From: Siphonodentalium dalli
Lineage: Eukaryota; Mollusca; Scaphopoda; Gadilida; Siphonodentaliidae
Direction of reading: 5' to 3'
DNA length: 64,000 nt
Assembly (NCBI GenBank): GCA_032622095.1
Contig: CP136069.1
Location: 162,805,043-162,869,042 of the forward strand
The position numbers and the translations under genes are program-made. The notes beneath the pieces are model-generated. The model was not told the DNA's origin. It made no database searches and saw only the letters and a list, made by a program, of their open reading frames with translations. Positions 1 to 9,515 of the stretch are shown piece by piece. Position 1 is the first letter of the stretch. Every line of letters begins with the position of its first letter.

Positions 1-539
1 TATTTAGTTGTTTGAGACACCAACGCCAACAACAATCGCATGGCGGAGATGTTTGTTATAGCAATTGATACGGGACATTATTCAGATTATTTCGTTTTCA
101 TACACAAAATATCATGTTATTAAGAATTTTCTCGTTACACAATCCGTTTTTGAAGTGATAAATCAGCTGGTTCTGCATGGTATGGAAATGTGTTCGAATA
201 AATGCGATATATAAATCACAGTTGAAGCATGTTGGTCATTTGTGACCGACGTTCCATAGAATAATGCTGTTTATAGAGATAATACGTACCATTTTGAATA
301 CTTCAGTTTCCTTTTTCACAAAATAATCACAGACGCACCGTCGCATTGTAAACTGCGCACTGGAGCTTTTATCACAAGCGAACCGCTTCCCACGGAGCAG
401 CTTACCCCCAGTGAACAAGCAATTTTTTCCGCAACTAAAAACAAAAATTCCTGCTTGTTTTTTAGTGTTTTGGCAATGAGTTGGGCTTCAAACCCACTTA
501 AATGAGAGAAATAATGTAATTCTAACTGTAAACTGACTG
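1..539. other. AT-rich stretch, nothing recognised
   Basis: No convincing coding, RNA or repeat signature is seen here. The only open frame of note is a 60-codon minus-strand one without a recognisable motif. Confidence 0.4.
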
Positions 540-885
540 CAGGCAGTTATCGTGTTGTATTTTGTTGCAAATTTTGAAATCCAAGATGGCCGCTGGCAGC
601 CATGTTTTTTTGGCCGAATGACCTCAAAATGACTCATTCCTATTTACATGTCCATGTTAACATCCATGATAAATAGTATGCACAGAAATTCATATACAGC
701 TGTTTACAGTGAATCCCCCCCCCCGCAAATCTCTGTTTTAGTGTTAAAAGGGGGGGGTCAAAAAACTGCCGAAAACGGAAAAAAAATTGGCGGTGGGGGT
801 GGGTGGGTACAAAAAATTATCGAAAGGGAAAAAATGCCATCCGTGCCTGAAATTTTTTTCCGACCCCCCCCCCTGATCGATCTTG
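540..885 (+). repeat. dispersed repeat with CAAGATGG motif
   Basis: This segment recurs inverted at about 27830-28120, sharing the order CCAAGATG motif, CAGCCATG plus a T-run, TTCCTATTTACATGTC, GCAAATCTCTGTTTTAGTG and G/C homopolymers. A shorter diverged relative sits near 3040-3175. It is open in the same frame as the coding-like segment downstream, but that extension is repeat-derived and low in complexity, so I do not count it as protein. It may be the edge of a transposon into which the downstream protein fragment was carried. Confidence 0.6.
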
Positions 886-1731
886 ATATGTTCTGGAGCT
901 CAATGTTTAACCAAGTTCGGTCGCATGAGTGTGTCTTCAAGTGGATGCTGCAGAATGTCGAGTCGGACAAGGAGATCTTCTTTGGAGGAGTATATGGGGG
1001 TGAATGCAGGAAACTGTTAGCTGGCACTGAAACACAGATCACAGAGCTCTCAAGCAACCAAGAAGAAGCCGACGGCAGAATCATGTTCCATATTAATGAT
1101 GGTGTTGTGAAACACAGGGTTCAATCAGTCTTGGTTGACTCACCTGACACATATGTCTTTGTCAACCTTATCTTCCACTTCAACAAAACCTGGCAACTAC
1201 AAAAGCTGTACATGAAGCTTGGTAACCGGAAAACAAAGAAAACTGTACCAGTCCACCTGTTGGTTGATCAACTGGACAACGGTTTGGTGTCATGTCTCCC
1301 AGCCATTCATGCTCTCATCGGTTGCGACAGTACCAGCAAGGTGGGTCCACAGGTGTCTGGCCTGAAAGCGTCCACGGATCTCTCCCTACTGGAAGGGTTT
1401 GGTGTAGACCTGTCACCACAGATGACAAGCAATGCTGAAAAGTTCCTTGTGTCGGGATTCAAGAAGATCTACTGTACCACTTTCGATGAATATCGATGGG
1501 AGCAATACCACAACTCCAAGAAAGAACTGGACTTCAACCAGCTTGTATGCTGTTCACCAACGATACAAGAACACATAAAGCGAGCACATATGCAGTGTAC
1601 GGTGTGGTTGCAAGCCCCCCCCCCCAACTCCTGCAGTCACCAAGCCAGATTCACTACAGTATGTGTATGAAGCAACGGATGTTGGCATAACACCAGGCAA
1701 CCTCCTATGTCCAACGGTTCTGGAGATATAG
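886..1731 (+). pseudogene. C-terminal fragment of mobile-element-associated nuclease-like protein
   Basis: The frame encodes an ordered set of motifs: NQEEADGRI, DSPDTYVF, VPVHLL, CLPAIHALIGCDSTS and HIKRAHMQC. I recognise this order from a large uncharacterised family repeated in mollusc, cnidarian and arthropod genomes (usual forms EEADTR, SPDTDV, FHAFTGCDTTS). The order acidic EEAD, acidic SxDTD, then GCD resembles PIN/FEN-type metal-dependent nucleases; that fold is my inference. The copy is damaged: the last Asp of the second motif is Tyr, EEADTR reads EEADGR, and a C-run at about 1616-1624 shifts the frame. After the shift coding resembles the family up to a TAG at 1729-1731. The N-terminal half is missing. 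It is likely a dead copy. Confidence 0.6.
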
Positions 1732-2490
1732 TCACGGCGGATGGTAGTACTTCGCGCAAAAAGGGCGTGGCCATTTCGCCCGCAATGGGAAATGTGTTAC
1801 CAACCAAATATTGTTCCTGGACCTTCAATTAGTGGATTCATGAATAGTTTAGCTCTGGACATACATTTGCATACAACACCACCATGAGCTACTAGAGCAT
1901 TACGAATTCCTCCGAATCGCTGGCGCACATAACATAATCCTCAAGTTGGTTCCAGTCAATTGACGTTTTTACGAATAAGGAGTGGCTGTACTGGTCACAG
2001 CTAGTACGCCGGAGTCAGTACGGCCATTTAGTATTACAAACCTCCTTTTCGACTATGTTGGTGGGGATTTAGTCCGAGAAATTTGTTGCAGTTATCTTTC
2101 ACCTTTTTTTTTGGAGTCTGGAAGTCATGCACACCAAGAGCTGGCACCATTCCCTTCACAATATTGTGGAACTGGGTCAGTCTTATCTCCCGGCGTCTTT
2201 CTTGGGAGTGATGTTAGTTCCAGTTCATCAAGAATGTTGGTTACGGATACACTCGTCTTTGTACTTTCTCAATGGATGGGACACACCGACCAATCGTTCT
2301 GCGCTGTGGCGGGTGTATGTCGCCGTGCTGGAGTGTACGGATGCTGTGGCGATTTTTTTTCGAGCGATCGAGACGCAAACAGTCACATGGACAGGTAATT
2401 ATCATCTTTGTTGCAATAAACGGTCCAGTCATGTGGGGTGATATTAGGGCCAACATACGCACGCTTCTTCGCCCCTCCCTTAGTTTCTAT
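1732..2490. other. no recognised gene
   Basis: A plus-strand frame of 138 codons (1982-2398) is open, but I see no family motif, splice signal or compositional bias. It may be more decayed sequence of the element that brought in the upstream nuclease-like fragment. Confidence 0.3.
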
Positions 2491-2976
2491 GTCTGAGAAA
2501 AACGCTGCACAAAATGCCTGGGTATAGTTTCTGAACATTGTCTCCCACTGAAAACAGCCTTATTTTAACACAATGATAACACGTTAACACCCCACTGATG
2601 AGCCTCATGTGAGCTGCAATAATTCATGAACGTATTGATATTGGCCAACTGTCATAAGAGCCACTAATAGTCGAGAAAACTGCCATCTGAGGGGACCACA
2701 AGTCGCACAAAAACCGCCGTAAAGTAGATGACAACAATGCTGTGGAAACCCCAGTTATAAAATTAGATGACACCCCTTAGATCGCCGTTTTCTCGACTGT
2801 TAGTGGCTCTTACGACAGTTGGCCAATATGCATACGTTCATGAAGTATTGTAGCTCACATGATGCTTATCAGTAGTGTGTTAACGAGTTATCATTGGGTT
2901 AAAATCATACTCTTTTCAGCGGGAGACAATGTTCAGAAACCACACCCAGGCATTTTGTGTAGCGTTTATTCTCACC
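2491..2976. mobile_element. palindromic MITE / foldback, ~490 bp
   Basis: The left arm (2491-~2700) and right arm (~2775-2976) are reverse complements. Landmarks are ACAAAATGCCTGGGT against ACCCAGGCATTTTGTG, GTTCTGAACATTGTCTCCC-type text, TTGGCCAACTGTC, and GAGAAAAC near the centre. Identity looks near 85-90%, with a spacer of about 75 bp. There is no coding content. This is typical of a non-autonomous DNA transposon whose TIRs cover nearly the whole element. Confidence 0.75.
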
Positions 2977-3768
2977 TAATATCCAAGGAGAGGCTGATCC
3001 AGTCTGTAATTTTATAGCTGAATACCCCAAAATGACTAGTATCCATCTGCATATCAATAATAACATCCACGACAAATTCCATGATTATCAGACGATCACT
3101 CCGGCATGTGTCCCGTGCCACTGGACTTTATTTTGAAATCCAAGATGGCCACTAACAGACACTTTTTTAGCCTAGTACCCAGGCCAGCAAACGTATTTGA
3201 GGCCTGGTTTTGGCTAAGCTCATGAATATATTCATGAGATGCGGTTGTCACGTGATGTTTTCGATTGCGAATTTATTTACGATTATTATTGCTACGGTAA
3301 GATCATCATTTTTATCTACAATTTATATTTGATTGCATCTATTTACATCGATAATCAATAAGTTACACCATTAGTGTTTCAATATACAACAGTGACAGTG
3401 TTTATTGATTTCGGGAATGATATGAAACGCGTGTTTAATTGTGACCAGTTATCTGTTTTCGACTCATGCGTTTCAAGCATGTGGGTTTTGTTTTTTATTC
3501 ATAGGCGAAACAGTTGCTGGCCCATAATGTATATTTAGATGTTGATTTATTGGCAACACTCAGACCATTATTTTGACACCAAAAATTCCACGATGGGCCG
3601 ATGGGTTCATTTTTTCTGTGACATTTTGTGACTATTGCTGTTTATGAAACTTGAAACTAATGAAAGGTCAATCAATCATGATGCATATGTTGATTTTTTT
3701 GCAATGATACAGTTAAAATTAAGAATGTCTTTCTTGTGTGTAATCAATTTTTATTAATTTCATTTAGA

Positions 3769-3919
3769 ATGGAGCGAATACCAAGTTTTATACCGAATGA
3801 TGAAAATAAGCCGGCGCCGTCATCAATGTCTACATGTAGATCAAAACGCTCAAGGGAATTTTCAACACCGACCCGACAAATACCTCTACTTGTACAGGAT
3901 TCAAAGCGCCACAATTTTA
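3769..3919 (+). CDS. exon-like ORF of unknown protein (N-terminal exon?)
   Basis: A pyrimidine-rich tract ending TTCATTTAG is followed at once by an in-frame ATG (3770). Fifty codons then run to a GTTTGT donor-like site after ATG at 3917-3919 (phase 0). The peptide starts MERIPSFIPNDENKPAPSS and is Ser/Arg/Pro-rich, probably disordered, with no known domain. A GTAAGA donor-like site lies upstream at about 3296, so a 5'-UTR exon is possible. Part of this segment (from ~3828) recurs inverted at 5930-6125, so it could instead belong to a repeat. An exon-like passenger at 5329-5436 is phase-compatible (phase 0), but it lies inside a Helitron. Real gene or captured fragment cannot be decided here. 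Confidence 0.3.
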
Positions 3920-4005
3920 TGGTTTGTTTTATAAGCTACCGGTATATATGATCTATTTTGTCACATGTAAAGAAAATATAAAAAAAATGTTCATAGTATT
4001 AGTAC

Positions 4006-4084
4006 TAGATCATGCCATGAACCTCTACTAATGCTAACGCCCGTAGCGGGCGTTAGCATTAGTAGAGGTTCATGGCATGATCTA
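4006..4084. mobile_element. 79-bp perfect hairpin flanked by 9-bp TSD
   Basis: Two perfectly complementary 38-base arms (4006-4043 and 4047-4084) are joined by a 3-base loop, TAG. The hairpin is bordered by direct repeats TATTAGTAC at 3997-4005 and 4085-4093. That is the footprint of an insertion with a 9-bp target-site duplication. It has no coding capacity. Confidence 0.8.
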
Positions 4085-4152
4085 TATTAGTACATGCACT
4101 GGCCGGGGGTTTCTACTCAAATTTGTTGTTTTTTAATGCCAGCTTTATATCA

Positions 4153-4226
4153 GTTTCTACAGCACATTGGTGAGTGCACCTCAGTTTACACTGAGGGGAT
4201 TGTCAGTTCGAATCTGACTGGAGACC
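4153..4226 (+). tRNA. tRNA-like sequence (tRNA pseudogene or SINE head)
   Basis: A cloverleaf can be drawn. The acceptor arms GTTTCTA and TGGAGAC pair throughout with GU wobbles. The D stem is GCAC/GTGC, the anticodon stem CCTCA/TGAGG, and the T arm GTCAG-TTCGAAT-CTGAC carries a B-box-like loop. The final C at 4226 is at the discriminator position. The anticodon loop has 8 rather than 7 bases (GTTTACAC), so the anticodon is ambiguous (a Val TAC reading is possible). The odd loop and the surrounding repeats favour a tRNA-derived pseudogene or SINE head over a working tRNA. Confidence 0.45.
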
Positions 4227-4306
4227 GCTGGTGTTCTAAAATATGAGCTTTAGATTGCATGATTATTATGAGAAATTATTATAATATTATATATATATAT
4301 ATATTA

Positions 4307-4920
4307 CTAGAAGGTGACCCGACTTCGTCCGGGCTTTGACATTGAATTGACCATTTTGAAGGTCAAGGTCAGGTGGGGTCACGGTTTGACCCGTCCAAAA
4401 CACTCCCTGGAAACAATTACCACTAAGTATTAAATTTCGTCAAAATCCGTCTGGCAGTTTACCAACACCCCAAAAATGGTGGAAATTGGCCCAGCTTGAG
4501 CCTATGCGTGGTGTGAATATACAAAAAATAAATCTATCGACAATAGACCTAAGAATATTAGCTGTAACAAATTTTATATATCAGAAATTGTAATAAATGA
4601 TATATTTTGGGATAGATGCACGATTTTTAATAGCCTGCAAATTGACAATATATATTGTAAATGTTATAATTTTGGGAAAAATACACGATGCGCAATTGCC
4701 TGCAAAACGCTTACGTTCGTCGACGTATGAATATAGAGTTATCCTCCCTGCATCGCAGTGCTAAATCCGGCGTGATAGCACTGCGGATCCCGAGATATGA
4801 GTTTTGAAGGTCAAGGTGACGCCGCACGGACAAATGGACGGGCCCATGTTCGTTCCCGGGTCGAATTACGTGTCCGTGCCCATCGCGAACACACACAGAT
4901 CTTCCAAAATATATAATAGA
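4307..4920 (-). mobile_element. non-autonomous Helitron, copy 1
   Basis: On the minus strand the element begins with TC (4920-4919) and continues as TCTATTATATATTTTGGAAG. It ends in CTAG (4310-4307), preceded by a GC-rich inverted repeat (CCCG-GACGAA-GTCGGG), and the next minus-strand base is T. These are the Helitron hallmarks: 5'-TC, 3' hairpin, CTRR end, insertion next to T. No Rep/helicase is encoded. Its body matches the flanks of the neighbouring copy. Confidence 0.75.
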
Positions 4921-5918
4921 CTAGAAGGTGACCCGACTTCGTCCGGGCTTTGACATTGAATTGACCATTTTGAAGGTCAAGGTCAGGTGGGGTCACGATT
5001 TGACCCGTCCAAAACACTCCCTGAAAACAATTACCACTATGGTCCACTAAGTATCAAATTTTGTCAAAATCCGTCTGGCAATTTTCCAACACCAACACCC
5101 CAAAAATGGTGGAAATTGGGCAAGCGGATACCGGGAAATCGGCCCAGCGGATACCGAGATACCCTATGTATCAAATTTCGTCCGTAAAAATCCGCCAGTT
5201 TTACCCGATTTGATTTCCACTAAAGTATGTAAACGCGCCTCATATACACACGCTCATTAATTATCAAGCTTCAACGTAAAGATAAATTAGCATTGTGTGG
5301 TAAATTTTAACTAATTATTTTCTCGCAGTCAAAGTTGAACAATTTCGATGTTGTTGACATTGACGGCTTGGGGCCACCGGTAGATTCCATTTCGCAACAA
5401 CGAAGTATCATTTCAGCTAAATGGATTCTTGGATGAGATTCCAGACCCGCGGAGCCTATGCGTGGTGTGAATATACAAAAAATAAATCTATCGACAATAG
5501 ACCTAAGAATATTAGCTGTAACAAAATTTATATATCAGAAATTGTAATAAATGATATATTTTGGGATAGATGCACGATTTTTAATAGCCTGCAAATTGAC
5601 AATATATATTGTAAATGTTATAATTTTGGGAAAAATACACGATGCGTAATTGCATGCCTGCAAATTGCTAACGTTCGTCGACGTATGAATATAGAGTTAT
5701 CCTCCCTGCATCGCAGTGCTAAATCCGGCGTGATAGCACTGCGGATCCCGAGATACGAGTTTTGAAGGTCAAGGTCACGTCGCACGGGCAAATCAATAGG
5801 CATATGTTAACCCCCGGCCGAAAATACCCCCACGTACCAAGTTTCATCGAAATCGGGTCGGTCGTTTTCGAGTTCATCGATTACACACACACACAGATCT
5901 TTCAAAATATATAATAGA
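4921..5918 (-). mobile_element. Helitron copy 2, abutting copy 1, with a passenger segment
   Basis: This copy has the same termini: minus-strand TC at 5918-5917 preceded by A (base 5919 is T), and CTAG at 4924-4921. Its 3' end joins the TC of copy 1 without a spacer. It matches copy 1 except for an extra ~300 bp at about 5150-5450, inserted where copy 1 reads directly from the GGCCCAGC text into GAGCCTATGCG. The extra piece holds an intron-exon junction. This is the layout expected of a Helitron that captured host sequence. Confidence 0.75.
5329..5436 (+). pseudogene. exon-like fragment captured inside the Helitron
   Basis: A pyrimidine/AT tract ending TTTTCTCGCAG is followed by 35 open codons, beginning SKLNNFDVVDIDGLGPPVD, and a TGA at 5434-5436. 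In another frame coding-like text continues as NGFLDEIPDPR up to the Helitron boundary, so an original exon may have a frameshift. The segment is absent from the sister Helitron, which identifies it as a passenger. It runs opposite to the Helitron. The protein family is not recognised. It is phase-compatible with the exon-like ORF at 3769-3919, so the two may come from one source gene; that is inference only. Confidence 0.4.
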
Positions 5919-5929
5919 TAATATTAATA

Positions 5930-6125
5930 TATTAATTCAATTGTACTCGCCAGATGCCAGTACATGTCCTATGAATTTAAATTTTTTTTACTTTACATGA
6001 GATAAAATAGATCGTATATAGCCTATTAATCTAGCCATAAAATTGTGGTGCTTTGAATCCTGGTACTGTAGAGGTGTTTGTCGGGTCGGTGTTGAAAATT
6101 CCCTTGACCGTTTTGATCTAGATCG
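5930..6125 (-). repeat. inverted copy of 3828-4005
   Basis: The reverse complement of this stretch reproduces the second half of the exon-like ORF and the following ~80 bp (shared GGGAATTTTCAACACCGACC, CAAAGC and CACAATTTTATGG blocks), with about 10% differences. With 3828-4005 it brackets the hairpin, the tRNA-like sequence and both Helitrons. It is therefore either an inverted duplication or a pair of long TIRs. Confidence 0.65.
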
Positions 6126-6560
6126 ATAACCATGGAAATTGTATATATCTGTGTAGGAGACGTCCCTTTAATCAAATATACTAGAGCTCCAGGGTGGAGA
6201 CATATTCTTCAAGTCTATATACATGTAGGCCCACCATATGAGGGAAGAAGTAACCACGAATTCCCTTTTTGTGACCATGGACATGCTATATACCTGTGCA
6301 GGAGATGTCCATTTAGTAGGCCTTTACTGAATTTTTTTTACAGCTCCGGTTTGAGACACACATTCAAGGGAGAGGGATGCTGATGATATGAAAATAGGGG
6401 TTTTTACCCAATTTTATGTCAACAAGTACACCATAGGAGGGAAGCAAGGCCCCAAGGACGCCTAATTCCCTTTTTATGACCATGGAAATTGTATATACCT
6501 GTTCACGAGATGTGCCTTTAATCAATTATACTAGAACTTAATGTATTTAAATCAACATTT
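6126..6560 (+). repeat. short degenerate tandem repeat
   Basis: The phrase GACCATGGAAATTGTATATA, followed by CTGTG-AGGAGATGTCC and ATCAA-TATACTAGA, recurs starting near 6129, 6271 (diverged) and 6477, with irregular spacing. I read no protein in it. Confidence 0.55.
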
Positions 6561-8734
6561 TGTATTGAATTAATATTGACCAGAGCAGCTCATGTACCAA
6601 GCCAGAAAATAAGCAGCCTGACATTTGAAAATTGAGATTCCCAGTGGTTGAATTTCATCACGCATTATCCCAGTACAATTGATTTAATATTACATGTATA
6701 TTATAATATAAAATTTGCAGGAAGGTATGCCGTGTTTTACATCTGGCATTTTCGGGAAACCACCACCCCCAACCTGCAAAAAAGCATTTTTTTACTCAAA
6801 TGTTTGGTCACCCACCCCCAAAATTTAACTAATTTTGGTCTAAAACCACATAAAACCCTACTGATATCACTCATATGACTAGAAAGTTATCTGCTCTAGT
6901 TCAAGTGACAGTTTACCATGTTTCAGAAACTGATTTAATTGAAAAAAAGTTTAATTAAGATTTGTTTTTTAAACTGGCTGATAGGCAGTACCACATACCG
7001 GTACATGTACACACACACACATGCAATCATGTATTGGAGTTTCCAGGTGAGTGTGTCATGAGAATATTCTAGGTCTACCTGGGTGGTCAAATTGGACACT
7101 GCTAATGGAAATTCTAATGAATCGATGGAAGTGGACAAATACAGTACTAACCCACCAAAATCTGAAAGGTGCACACAAAACACTGGTATAACTTACTCTA
7201 TAAGGTATAAGGTATAACTTATAAAATGGAACACTTCAAACAAAAAGAACTGCTATTATTGTTTTTCACTGAAAGGTTTATGCATCCAATTTACAAATTA
7301 TAAATTTCCCAGCATATCCATTGAGATATCAGTTTCCCCTGCAAGCTATTACATGATCCAAACATGTGTATTGGCTATTTTGGCTGAAATACATTTTAAG
7401 CTGACAACAACTCAGGACAGTGAACTCAATCTTCACTTTCGGGTCATTGTTGACAATTTTGTAGACATGACATATCCATGATAATGATGAAATATTATTT
7501 GTTAAGCTCCAATTCAACTAGAGTTGACATATTTTGAAAATAAATACATAAAGAGGACATTTAGCAGGCTTCAATTGGAAATATTATTCTATAAATTGCT
7601 GATAACTGCAAACCTACGTCATTATGCATTATACACACAATTCCATAATTTCTAACTATTTCATGATTAGTCGGTCAACCAGCCCATTATCTAGCATTAT
7701 TCCATACCACTTTTGTTGGTCTAGTGGATCAACTTCAATTATACTAAATGCTTTTGGCAGTCACTATGCTGGACTTTAATACTTTACTTGTTGTGAGAGT
7801 ACTAGTAACAGATAATCTGAATTGATACACATGCAAATACATGCAAATAATTCACTGATTAGTTGGATGCACTGACGAGTCATTTTCAAGCCATTGATAG
7901 TCACGTTAATATTTGAGACATTTGCTTGCTCTTGTTCCATGCACACAATGATCTAGGCTTAAATATCTTAGTTACATCACGAAAAGTTTATTTATTTCAA
8001 TTTTACATTTCTCGAAGCTTCTTTCCAAAGGGTGTCGGGAAGGAAGTTTTCACCTCATGTCTCATATGCAACATGCCATAAATGTAGCTTAATGTAATCT
8101 CCACTAAGGCCCGTGTAACGTGTTTTTACAGTTATAAAATTTTCCCGTTTGACACAAAACACCTCACGCAAACAAGATATATCTGCCTCATATAGATGAT
8201 TTTGGTACTAAAATGACCACACTAATATAGCCGAAACATCGAAATAAAAAAATCAGATATGAGGCAGCAAACTTCTTCAATGTTGATGTAACCGTGCACG
8301 AGAGGGGTGTGTGATTATTAGTACCTCACAAAACTTATTTGGAACAAAAAATAAAACTATAGTCATCTACTTATATTGACATATCTGTGTGAAGGAGATA
8401 CCCGTTAGTATCAGTAATGTAAATACAGTAACTCATCCCTTTTATCTCTCTCTCTCGTTCACAATCTCTCTCCCTGCTTCTAACGACATCATTACTATAA
8501 TTATGATATTTTCATTCCTTCCCGTCCGACCCCCTCTCTACACTTAATGAAGAGCGGGCGCGAAACAAAAGGGGAGCAAACTTAATAAAAGCCCTTGGTC
8601 TTGTTTAATCCCCTTTCCAATCAATCGAATTTATATTATTCTATACTCCTGTAAAATGTTTATATATGTTATTATTTTGATTGGAATAAAATATGTTTAT
8701 ACTAATGTAAACAAGAGATGGACTGTCGTCCGGT
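6561..8734. other. AT-rich intergenic DNA, no gene seen
   Basis: Only short chance ORFs occur. A small (CT)n tract lies near 8446-8475 and an (AC)n tract near 7006-7020. No splice-bounded coding segment was recognised. Confidence 0.4.
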
Positions 8735-9515
8735 GCATACCCCCTCGTGTGGGCATATCTATAACTTATGATGGCTATACTCAGACATATGGACCCAGAA
8801 ATCAGCATTTTCATATAAACAAAGATGAATAACTATAGAACAAAAAACCAAAACAAACATTTGAATGTGCCATTAAATGTCCTCATAGTGGTGAACATCC
8901 ATACAAAATTTCATCGAGATCCGAGCATTACTGTTTAAGTTATGAGCTGAATAGACATCGGATGGATCAAACAGCCAACATTTCCAGATAAACAAAGATG
9001 AATTACTCTAGAATGGAAAAGCAGAACAGAACAAAGGAACCCCCTATTGAATGTCCTCATAGCAGTGAACATCTATACCAAATTCCATCGAGATCCCAGC
9101 ACAACAGTTGAAGTTACAACATGAACAGACACCAGACGGACCAAAAAAGCCAACATTTCCAGATGAACAAAGATGAATAACTCTAGATTGGAAAATCCGA
9201 ACAAAACGATGGAACCCTCTTTTTAATGTCCTCATAGTTGTGAACATCCACACCAAATTTGGTTGAGATCCCAGCACAACTGTTTAAGTTACGACATGAA
9301 CAGACACCAGACGAACCAAAAAGCCACTATTTCCAGATAAACAAAGATGAATAACTCTAGAATGGAAAATCCAAACAACATGATGGAACCCTCTATTTAA
9401 TGTCCTCATAATAGTGAACATCCATACCTAATTTCATTAAGATCCGAGCACTACTGTTCAAGTTATGACACTAACAGACATCGGACAGGTGCAAAACAGT
9501 ATACCCCCCTTTTTT
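8735..9515 (+). repeat. ~174-bp tandem array, about 4.5 units
   Basis: The landmark ACAAAGATGAATAACTCTAG (one copy reads AATTACTC) recurs near 8819, 8993, 9168 and 9342, which is a steady spacing of 174-175 bp. Each unit also carries AATGTCCTCATAG, GAACATCCATAC and TTTCATCGAGATCC blocks. Diverged single units appear near 10385-10530 and 54630-54790. The array is bounded by a CCGGTGCATACCCCC-type start and a GTGCAAAACAGTATACCCCC-type end. Confidence 0.8.

Noticed and set aside
648-885. N-terminal extension of the nuclease-like ORF
   Set aside because: It is copied from a dispersed repeat also found at 27830-28120 and consists of homopolymer-derived Pro/Gly stretches.
3769-5436. Two-exon gene joining 3769-3919 to 5329-5436
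   Set aside because: Phases agree, but the second piece lies inside a Helitron and is missing from its sister copy, so a native gene is not supported; kept as separate low-confidence entries.
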